A stretch of DNA of 64,000 bases, from assembly GCF_010365305.1 (NCBI RefSeq), contig NZ_CP048279.1, positions 992,001 to 1,056,000 of the forward strand, read 5' to 3'. The DNA is from Staphylococcus sp. MI 10-1553. GTDB taxonomy: Bacteria; Bacillota; Bacilli; Staphylococcales; Staphylococcaceae. The notes beneath the pieces are model-generated. The model was not told where the DNA came from, made no database searches, and worked only from the letters and a program-made list of their open reading frames with translations. Positions 26,612 to 33,721 of this stretch are shown here, in pieces; within the stretch, counting starts at the first letter, position 1; each line of letters starts with the position of its first letter. Both the position numbers and the translations under genes were made by a program.

Positions 26612-28153
26612 ATGAAGACAACTGGTTTTACTTTAGTTGATTTATTGGTGTTAATTGTTTACTTACTCGCTGTTTTAGTAGCGGGGCTCTACTTCTCGAA
26701 AAAAGAAATGTCAGGGAAAGAATTCTTTAAAGGGGATGGGTCGGTCCCTTGGTATGTCACGTCAGTATCAATTTTTGCGACGATGTTAAGTCCGATTTCG
26801 TTTTTAGGGCTTGCAGGGAACTCTTATGCAGGCAGTTGGATTTTATGGTTTGCGCAATTAGGGATGGTCATTGCGATTCCATTAGCGATTAAATATGTAT
26901 TGCCAATCTTTGCACGTATGGACATTGATACAGCTTACGATTATCTTGAACGCCGTTTCGAAGCGAAATCGTTACGTGTCATTTCCGCTTTACTGTTTAT
27001 CGTGTATCAACTCGGTCGTATGTCGATTATCATGTATTTACCATCAGTAGGTTTAGCGAAATTAACAGGCATCGATATTAATATTTTAATTATTTTAATG
27101 GGTGTAATCGCGATTGTTTACTCTTATACAGGTGGTTTGAAATCTGTACTTTGGACGGACTTTATTCAAGGTGTCATCTTATCTGGTGGGGCATTGATCG
27201 CATTGTTCGTATTGATTAAAGATATCGATGGTGGTATGGGCGCGATTGCAGAACAATTGGCTCACGGAAAGTTTATTGCACCAACAGAAAAATGGTTTGA
27301 TCCGAACATTTTATCAGGCTCGATTTTCTTAATTATTTTCGGTTCTGGTTTAACCATTTTCTCATCTTATGCCTCTTCTCAAGACTTAGTACAACGTTTT
27401 ACAACGACACAAAATATTAAAAAGTTAAATAAAATGTTGTTTACAAATGGTGTCCTATCATTAGGTGTAGCAACAGTATTCTATTTAATTGGAACAGGCT
27501 TATATGTGTTTTATCAACTTCAAAATGTGAGTGAAGCAACAAAAGCGATTCCGCGTGACCAAATTTTTATTTACTTTATCGCATATCAGTTACCGGTTGG
27601 GGTGACAGGCATTATTTTAGCCGCGATTTATGCAGCAGCACAGTCAACAATTTCGACAGGTTTAAACTCAGTTGCGACATCATGGACTTTAGATATTCAA
27701 GAAGTTGTAGCGAAAGAAATGTCTGATAAAGTGCGTACACGAATTGCTCAAATCGTATCGTTACTTGTCGGTATTTTCTCAATTGTCGTTGCGATCGTGA
27801 TGGCACATTCTGATATTAAATCAGCATACGAATGGTTTAACGGCTTTATGGGTCTCGTACTTGGTTTACTTGGTGGTATTTTCATTTTAGGATTTGTCAC
27901 TAAAAAAGCGAATAAACAAGGGGCTTATGCGGCATTAATTGTTGCGACAATTGTGATGGTGTGCATTAAATACGTGTTACCTCCAGAAGCGGTGAACTAC
28001 TGGGCATATTCATTCATTTCAATCAGTGTGTCTTTAGTGGTGGGCTACGTTGTGTCATTATTAACTGGAAATAAAGCATCAGCACCACAATTTACAACGA
28101 TTCATGATATCCCAGAAATTCTTGCTGATAAGAGTTGGGAAAAACGTCATTAA
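26612..28153 (+). CDS. Sodium:solute symporter, sialic acid transporter candidate
   Basis: A 513-aa SSS-family protein with about 13 membrane helices. ATMLSPISFLGLAGNSYAGSW, YDYLERRFEAKSLR and IYAAAQSTISTGLNSVATSW (the Na2-site Ser/Thr pair) are typical of SiaT/NanT-type sialic acid symporters such as S. aureus NanT. It follows nanA and precedes nanQ, so import of Neu5Ac or 2,7-anhydro-Neu5Ac is likely; which one cannot be told by eye. Start at ATG 26612 (or 26609) after AAAGGAG. Confidence 0.84.
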   Translation: MKTTGFTLVDLLVLIVYLLAVLVAGLYFSKKEMSGKEFFKGDGSVPWYVTSVSIFATMLSPISFLGLAGNSYAGSWILWFAQLGMVIAIPLAIKYVLPIFARMDIDTAYDYLERRFEAKSLRVISALLFIVYQLGRMSIIMYLPSVGLAKLTGIDINILIILMGVIAIVYSYTGGLKSVLWTDFIQGVILSGGALIALFVLIKDIDGGMGAIAEQLAHGKFIAPTEKWFDPNILSGSIFLIIFGSGLTIFSSYASSQDLVQRFTTTQNIKKLNKMLFTNGVLSLGVATVFYLIGTGLYVFYQLQNVSEATKAIPRDQIFIYFIAYQLPVGVTGIILAAIYAAAQSTISTGLNSVATSWTLDIQEVVAKEMSDKVRTRIAQIVSLLVGIFSIVVAIVMAHSDIKSAYEWFNGFMGLVLGLLGGIFILGFVTKKANKQGAYAALIVATIVMVCIKYVLPPEAVNYWAYSFISISVSLVVGYVVSLLTGNKASAPQFTTIHDIPEILADKSWEKRH

Positions 28154-28172
28154 TTAAGGAGAGGTGTTCGGA

Positions 28173-28622
28173 ATGATTGTTGCAGAACGCGAAGATTTGA
28201 AAAGATATATTGCAGTGAATCCTCATTTTAGTAAAGTAGTTGATTTTCTTCAGAATACGGATTTGACAAAGCTTGAACTCGGCAAAGTGGAGATTGATGG
28301 CGACAATGTGTTTGCGAATTGTATGTCCTATGTGGCAGATGGTGTTCCAGGACAACAATTTGAAAATCATCAAAAGTACATCGATATTCATTTAGTGCTT
28401 GAAAATACGGAAAAAATTGCGGTAACCTCACCACAATTTGTTGAACAGACGGCAGCTTATGATGAGGCGGATGATTTTGCGTTATTTAAAGGTGAACAAT
28501 ATCAATTAGTGGATATGACACCGTCGAATGTGTTGATTACATTTGAAGAAGATTTGCATCAACCGAAAATAAGCAATAACGATCAAACTGTCAAAAAACT
28601 TGTCATTAAAGTTTTGAACTAA
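28173..28622 (+). CDS. nanQ: N-acetylneuraminate anomerase-type protein (NanQ/YhcH/YjgK)
   Basis: A 149-aa beta-barrel protein of the YhcH family. ENHQKYIDIHLVLEN and the later MTPSNVLITFEEDLHQP carry the metal-binding His/Glu residues. E. coli NanQ speeds the alpha/beta interconversion of sialic acid, which matters because transport and NanA use different anomers. The start is ATG 28173 after AAGGAGAGG. Part of the nan operon; the next gene's ribosome site is directly behind its stop. Confidence 0.83.
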   Translation: MIVAEREDLKRYIAVNPHFSKVVDFLQNTDLTKLELGKVEIDGDNVFANCMSYVADGVPGQQFENHQKYIDIHLVLENTEKIAVTSPQFVEQTAAYDEADDFALFKGEQYQLVDMTPSNVLITFEEDLHQPKISNNDQTVKKLVIKVLN

Positions 28623-28638
28623 AGAGGAGGAAAATATT

Positions 28639-30726
28639 ATTAAAGCATTCAAACTATGTATTTATATACTGTCGTTATTGTTAATAATTGGACTCGTTAC
28701 TCCAAATGCTTTCGCTCAAGTTATCGGACAGGAAAATGAAAATGGATCAAATGCGCTAGTTTTCGAAAGAGATAATATTCAGTTAACAGGTAATGGTATG
28801 AATGTAACATCTAGTGTCTTAAATAAATTAACTGGACCTGATTTTACAGTGATTATCAAATATCATCAATTGAACACTGATGGGATTCAAGCTTTATTTG
28901 GTATTTCGAATTCAAAAAAAGGTAATCAAAATAGTTATTTAGATATGTATGTAAGAGAAAATGGAGAACTAGGTATGGAAGCGCGTGACTCTTATACAAA
29001 AACAAATCATTTGGTATCAAGACCTGCTTCTGTATGGGGGAAATACAAAAATAAACCGGCAACAAATACAGTTGCATTTGTATCAAATCATCATAACAAA
29101 ACTTATTCTTTATTTTCTAATGGGTATAAAATAGAAGAAAAGCAGATAAATCATTTTTTACAGTTTTCAGATATCAAGGGGTTAGACACATTTGTAATTG
29201 GTGGAGTGAATAGAGAAGGAAAAAATAGTTTTGGATTTAACGGTACAATTGAAAATATTAAAATCTTCAGTAATGCACTAGATGAAAATACAATAAAAAG
29301 CATGACAAAAAATGACATCACTCAACGGTTGGTTTATCAAGCAGATGATGAAACGCACTCAAATTATTTTAGAATACCATCTTTATATACATTGAGTAAT
29401 GGTAGAGTTTTATCAAGTATTGACGCACGCTACGGCGGTACTCATGACTTTTTGAATAAAATTAATATTGCAACAAGTTATAGTGATGATGATGGTAACA
29501 CATGGACTAAACCAAAGCTTACTTTATCTTTTGATGATTTTGCATCTGTATCTATGGAGTGGCCTCGTGATCCGGATAAACGTGATTGGCAAATTAGTGG
29601 CGGTGCGATATATATAGATTCGGTTTTATTGGAAAAAAGCAATAAACAGGTTATGCTTTTTGCTGATGTTATGCCTGCAGCGGTTAGTTTTAGGGATGCT
29701 GTAAGAAATGATTCAGGATTTAAAAAGATTAACGGAAAATACTATCTTAAATTGAAAAAAAGTGGAGAAAATGAGTATCAATATTCAGTTCGTGAAAATG
29801 GAATAATTTATGATGATAGAACGAATAAACCTACTGAGTATGCTTTAGATAAAAACTTTGCAATAAGTAAAAACAATGAAAAATTAAAGGTAGAGCAATA
29901 TTCAGCAAAAGTTATGAATGGACAAAAGACTGAATTTAAAAATGGTAAGTTTGTTGATATGAATGTTTTTTATAAAGACGCTATATTCAAAGTAGAACCT
30001 ACCAATTTTATAGCCTATTCTGTTAGCGATAACTTTGGAACAACTTGGTCTAAACCTACACTTATTCCACCATTACTTGGGGAAAAACATAATTTTCCAT
30101 ATTTAGGGCCTGGTCGAGGAATTGTAGAGCATAGTAAGGGGAGGATTCTAATTCCTTCTTATACTGGTAAGGATTCTGTGTTCATCTATAGTGATGATAA
30201 TGGAAGAACTTGGAATACTAAAGTTATTCCTCTTCCTTCTAACTGGTCAGCAGAGGCACAATTAATAGAATTGAAACCAGGTGTTTTACAAGCTTATATG
30301 AGAACGAATAATGGGAAAATTGCATTCATTACTAGTAAAGATGCGGGTAATAATTGGAGTGATCCGGAGTATTTAGATTTTATTTCTAATCCTAATTACG
30401 GAACAGAACTATCTATTATTAATTATAGTCAGAAAATAGATGGTAAAAACGCCGTAATTCTTAGTACACCAAATTCAAAAAAAGGTAGAAGAAATGGTCA
30501 AATTTGGATTGGTTTAATAGGAGAAAATAACAAGATAGAGTGGCGCTATCACCATGATGTCGACTATAGTAAATACGGCTTTTCATACTCAACGTTAACA
30601 GAACTGCCTAATCATGATGTAGGATTGATGTATGAAAAATTCGACTCTTGGTCAAGAAATGAATTGCATATTAAAAATGTAGTTCCATACGTCAGTTATA
30701 AAATTGAAGATTTGAAAAATAATTAG
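28639..30726 (+). CDS. nanB: Secreted GH33 sialidase (NanB-like, candidate intramolecular trans-sialidase) with AUU start
   Basis: Predicted 695 aa. A signal peptide (MKAFKLCIYILSLLL..PNAFA, cleavage before QVIGQ) is followed by a CBM40/LamG-like lectin domain (about 40-215), then the sialidase propeller: FRIP at 244-247 and Asp boxes at about 280 (SYSDDDGNTW), 461 (SVSDNFGTTW), 517 (YSDDNGRTW) and 566 (SKDAGNNW). Catalytic candidates are Glu539 and Tyr650. The inserted domain (about 325-455, with YSVRENGIIYDD) matches pneumococcal NanB/NanC. No LPXTG anchor, so it is probably released. No in-frame ATG precedes the signal peptide: an ATT at 28639 lies eight bases after GAGGAGG. A TTG at 28678 would remove the charged n-region. 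The gene is more AT-rich than its neighbours. Confidence 0.87.
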   Translation: MKAFKLCIYILSLLLIIGLVTPNAFAQVIGQENENGSNALVFERDNIQLTGNGMNVTSSVLNKLTGPDFTVIIKYHQLNTDGIQALFGISNSKKGNQNSYLDMYVRENGELGMEARDSYTKTNHLVSRPASVWGKYKNKPATNTVAFVSNHHNKTYSLFSNGYKIEEKQINHFLQFSDIKGLDTFVIGGVNREGKNSFGFNGTIENIKIFSNALDENTIKSMTKNDITQRLVYQADDETHSNYFRIPSLYTLSNGRVLSSIDARYGGTHDFLNKINIATSYSDDDGNTWTKPKLTLSFDDFASVSMEWPRDPDKRDWQISGGAIYIDSVLLEKSNKQVMLFADVMPAAVSFRDAVRNDSGFKKINGKYYLKLKKSGENEYQYSVRENGIIYDDRTNKPTEYALDKNFAISKNNEKLKVEQYSAKVMNGQKTEFKNGKFVDMNVFYKDAIFKVEPTNFIAYSVSDNFGTTWSKPTLIPPLLGEKHNFPYLGPGRGIVEHSKGRILIPSYTGKDSVFIYSDDNGRTWNTKVIPLPSNWSAEAQLIELKPGVLQAYMRTNNGKIAFITSKDAGNNWSDPEYLDFISNPNYGTELSIINYSQKIDGKNAVILSTPNSKKGRRNGQIWIGLIGENNKIEWRYHHDVDYSKYGFSYSTLTELPNHDVGLMYEKFDSWSRNELHIKNVVPYVSYKIEDLKNN

Positions 30727-30744
30727 AAAGAAAGTGAAAAAATA

Positions 30745-31857
30745 ATGATTAGATATGGTATTGTTGGCACAGGATATTTTGGGGCGGATTTAGCAAGATC
30801 TATTAATAATATAGATGATGCAAAGGTTACTGCAGTTTTTGATCCACATAATGCAGAAGCAGTCGCAAATGAATTAAATGCAGAAGTTTCCGATAGTCTA
30901 AATGCGCTAGTTAGTAGGAAAGATGTGGACTGTGTCATTGTAGCATCACCGAGCTATTTACATCGTGAACCTGTTGTCAAGGCTGCTGAACATGGCAAAC
31001 ATGTTTTTTGTGAAAAACCAATTGCATTAAATTTTGAAGATTGTAAAGCTATGGTTGATGCATGTAAAGAACATAACGTTACATTTATGGCAGGACATAT
31101 TATGAACTTCTTTAATGGGGTTCATCATGCAAAGAACTTGATAAATGAAGGTAAAATTGGAGAAGTTTTGTATTGTCACGCTGCACGTACTGGTTGGGAA
31201 GAGTCGCAGCCGACTGTCTCATGGAAAAAATTACGCGATCAGTCTGGTGGTCATCTGTATCATCACATTCATGAACTGGATTGCATTCAATTTATTATGG
31301 GCGGTCTACCCGAAAAAGTAACAATGGTGGGTGGCAATGTGTATCATCAAGGGGAACAGTTTGGTGATGAAGATGATATGTTACTCATCAATTTAGAATA
31401 CGAAGATCAACGTTATGCAGTTTTAGAATATGGCAATGCGTTTCGTTGGGGCGAGCATTATGTTTTGATTGAAGGGACATTAGGTGCCATCAAATTAGAC
31501 CTCTATCATACAGGTGGAACATTACGTGTGAAAGGTGAAGGCGAGTCTCATTTCCTCATTCATGAAACACAACAAGAAGATCACGAACGGACAGCCATTT
31601 ACACAGGACGAGGTATGGATGGTGCAATCGCATATGGTAAACCCGGTGTGAGAACGCCACAATGGCTACAAACGTGTATTGATAAAGAAATGGCTTATTT
31701 GCACCGTATATTACAGGGTGGTGCAATAGATGAATCTTATGTGAAGTTAACGAATGGTGTGGCAGCGCTTGAATCGATTGCGACAGCTGATGCGTGTACG
31801 TTATCACTGAAAGAAGATCGCAAAGTCAAACTTTCAGAAATTGTAGCTCCAAAATAA
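30745..31857 (+). CDS. nanOx: Gfo/Idh/MocA oxidoreductase, NanOx/YjhC-like
   Basis: A 370-aa NAD-dependent oxidoreductase: Rossmann loop GIVGTGYFGADLA at the N-terminus, FCEKPIALN at about 92, then MAGHIMNFFNGVHHAKNL, GGHLYHHIHELDCIQF and FGDEDDML. These match my recollection of E. coli YjhC closely, far better than generic inositol dehydrogenases. YjhC and R. gnavus NanOx convert 2,7-anhydro-Neu5Ac to Neu5Ac through a transient oxidation. A GH33 enzyme of the NanB type lies just upstream, which supports the same role here. Weak ribosome site (GAAAGTGA). Codon use is AT-rich in the first third, then like the host. Confidence 0.82.
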   Translation: MIRYGIVGTGYFGADLARSINNIDDAKVTAVFDPHNAEAVANELNAEVSDSLNALVSRKDVDCVIVASPSYLHREPVVKAAEHGKHVFCEKPIALNFEDCKAMVDACKEHNVTFMAGHIMNFFNGVHHAKNLINEGKIGEVLYCHAARTGWEESQPTVSWKKLRDQSGGHLYHHIHELDCIQFIMGGLPEKVTMVGGNVYHQGEQFGDEDDMLLINLEYEDQRYAVLEYGNAFRWGEHYVLIEGTLGAIKLDLYHTGGTLRVKGEGESHFLIHETQQEDHERTAIYTGRGMDGAIAYGKPGVRTPQWLQTCIDKEMAYLHRILQGGAIDESYVKLTNGVAALESIATADACTLSLKEDRKVKLSEIVAPK

Positions 31858-31925
31858 TGATGTGAAAAAAGCATGACACGCCATTAATTTTACATGTCAA
31901 TATGCTCATTTGCTATATTCGTAAG

Positions 31926-31962
31926 GGAAAAGGCTGGGATGATATCTGTCTCAGTCTTTTCC
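31926..31962. terminator. Terminator at the right end of the nan block
   Basis: GGAAAAGGCTGGGA and TCTCAGTCTTTTCC pair with one mismatch around a nine-base loop. It resembles the hairpin at 5928-5961 (GGCTG..TCTCAG). Confidence 0.7.
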
Positions 31963-31995
31963 TATTTGTGCGTGAACATTGTTATCGTGTCGTGC

Positions 31996-32024
31996 TTTAA
32001 AGTTTTTTCAAAGGCGTGTATACT
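31996..32024 (+). promoter_or_regulatory. Candidate promoter for ylmH-divIVA
   Basis: TTTAAA (31996-32001), a 17-bp spacer and TATACT (32019-32024). It lies between two copies of GTTATCGTGT (31981-31990 and 32031-32040). It would restore expression of ylmH, which is cut off from the upstream operon by terminators. Confidence 0.5.
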
Positions 32025-32141
32025 GAAAGCGTTATCGTGTTTGTATTGCGTATTATCTCGCTATTCAATGATAATGTGGAGAAGGACGTCCAATGAATGC
32101 TTGCTTTTATTTTGAAGTTTGAGCCAATAAGGAGTTTATAC

Positions 32142-32912
32142 ATGGATATTTATCAACATTTTAGACCTGAAGAGTATGAACAAATTGATTATTTATTAGA
32201 TAAAGTGCGCCAGGCTGAAACACAATATGCGCCTGTACTGACGCATTTTTTAGATCCTCGTGGACAATATATGTTGGAAGTGATTGTAGGCAGTTTCAAC
32301 GATTTGCACGTCACATTTGATGGGGGACGTGACGCGGAGAGATGTCGTGCGGTCATTGCGCCAAGTTATTATGAACCGACGCGGGATGACTTTGAATTAA
32401 CATTAATTGAAATCGATTATCCGGTAAAGTTTGTCACACTTCAACATCAACATGTACTTGGCACATTGATGTCACTAGGGATTGAACGTGAACAAGTCGG
32501 TGATATTATCGTAGCTGAACGCATTCAATTTGTTTTGACAAAGCAACTTGAATCATATATTATGTTAGAATTAACACGTATTAAAGGGGCAACAATTAAA
32601 CTTAATGTTATCCCGTTTGAAGATATGATACAATCAGAAGAGTATTGGGAGACGCATGAAGCAACAGTGAGTGCAACCCGACTTGATGTGGTGTTAAAGG
32701 AAATGATTCGTAAGTCACGAACAATTGCGAAGACCCATATTCAACGTAAGCGCGTCAAGGTGAATCATACGCTCATTGAGGCAGCGGATTTCCAACTTGA
32801 AGCAGGCGATTTGTTGTCTATTCAAGGCTATGGTCGTGCTAAAATCACTGCTATTGGCGAGCGTACTAAGAAAGATAAATTAAGAATCACCTATCAAACT
32901 TTATTTAAATAG
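32142..32912 (+). CDS. ylmH: S4-domain RNA-binding protein YlmH (RqcP-like)
   Basis: A 256-aa protein with an N-terminal domain and a C-terminal S4 RNA-binding domain (TRLDVVLKEMIRKSRTIAKTHI..VKVN, from about residue 183). B. subtilis YlmH can stand in for RqcP in ribosome-associated quality control, and RqcH is encoded at 51316-53019 in this window. The start is ATG 32142, seven bases after AAGGAG; the open frame to 32097 has no ribosome site. It is followed by divIVA. Confidence 0.88.
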   Translation: MDIYQHFRPEEYEQIDYLLDKVRQAETQYAPVLTHFLDPRGQYMLEVIVGSFNDLHVTFDGGRDAERCRAVIAPSYYEPTRDDFELTLIEIDYPVKFVTLQHQHVLGTLMSLGIEREQVGDIIVAERIQFVLTKQLESYIMLELTRIKGATIKLNVIPFEDMIQSEEYWETHEATVSATRLDVVLKEMIRKSRTIAKTHIQRKRVKVNHTLIEAADFQLEAGDLLSIQGYGRAKITAIGERTKKDKLRITYQTLFK

Positions 32913-32935
32913 TGTATGATGGAGGAGGGCAAGGA

Positions 32936-33520
32936 ATGGCTTTTACACCTAGCGAGATTAAAAACAAATCATTTACACGTATTAAAAATGGCTTTGAACC
33001 AACAGAAGTAGAACAGTATTTAGAACAGTTAAGCCATGAAATTGAGCGTTTAAAAGAAGATAAAAAGCAATTAGAAAAAGTGTTAGAAGAACGTGATGCA
33101 CATATTCAATCCTTCAAAGATGTTGAAAAATCAGTTGGTGAAGCGATTGTCAGTGCCCAACGTGCTGCCGATGAAACAAAAGCAGCAGCACAAAAAGAGC
33201 GAGATGCGATTATTCAAAAAGCACAAGCAGAAGCGAGTCAAATTGTGAATGACGGTTTAGAAAAGGCACGTCGTTTATCATTCCAAACAGAAGATATGAA
33301 GCGTCAATCTAAAGTGTTCCGTTCACGTTTTAGAATGCTTGTAGAAGCTCAGCTCGACCTGTTGAAAAGTGATGACTGGGAATACTTGTTGAATTATGAT
33401 TTAGATTCACAACAAGTGACAGAAGAAAACTTTCAACATTTAAATGAACAAGACATTACAGCACAAGAAAAACAACAAGCTGAGCAAGCGAACCAACAAT
33501 CAAACGAAACAGACAAGTAA
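32936..33520 (+). CDS. divIVA: Cell division/polar scaffold protein DivIVA
   Basis: A 194-aa coiled-coil protein. The N-terminal MAFTPSEIKNKSFTRIKNGF has the membrane-curvature-sensing motif with its conserved Phe and Arg/Lys. Coiled coils follow (residues 28-70 and 75-150), and a Gln-rich tail ends the protein. GGAGGAGGG precedes the ATG at 32936; the open frame back to 32912 lies inside the ribosome site. Cotranscribed with ylmH. Confidence 0.93.
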   Translation: MAFTPSEIKNKSFTRIKNGFEPTEVEQYLEQLSHEIERLKEDKKQLEKVLEERDAHIQSFKDVEKSVGEAIVSAQRAADETKAAAQKERDAIIQKAQAEASQIVNDGLEKARRLSFQTEDMKRQSKVFRSRFRMLVEAQLDLLKSDDWEYLLNYDLDSQQVTEENFQHLNEQDITAQEKQQAEQANQQSNETDK

Positions 33521-33534
33521 AAGAGATAATCATC

Positions 33535-33699
33535 CATACAGCGAGTTAGGGGACGGTGAGAGCCTAACAGATGACCTTGTTTTATATCACTGATTCGCCG
33601 TGTCATATTAAAATCAATGAGAGAACTCTAAGCTGAGTTAAGCAGGGTGGTACCGCGGCACGTCCGTCCCTGAATATCTGAGCTTAGAGTTCTTTTTTT
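33535..33699 (+). promoter_or_regulatory. T-box riboswitch of ileS
   Basis: The T-box AGGGTGGTACCGCG is at 33644-33657. A terminator stem (AGAACTCTAAGCT at 33622-33634 with AGCTTAGAGTTCT at 33681-33693, then TTTTTT) follows it. The upstream part (GTTAGGGGACGG..GAGAGCCTAAC) forms stem I, and ATC occurs in its distal region as the likely isoleucine specifier. Uncharged tRNA-Ile would pair with the T-box and prevent termination. Confidence 0.93.
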
Positions 33700-33721
33700 A
33701 GTTAAAGGAGTGTAGTTTAAA

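Noticed and set aside
31894..32115. 73-aa plus-strand ORF between nanOx and ylmH
   Set aside because: It runs across the terminator at 31926-31962 and the ylmH promoter region and has no ribosome site.
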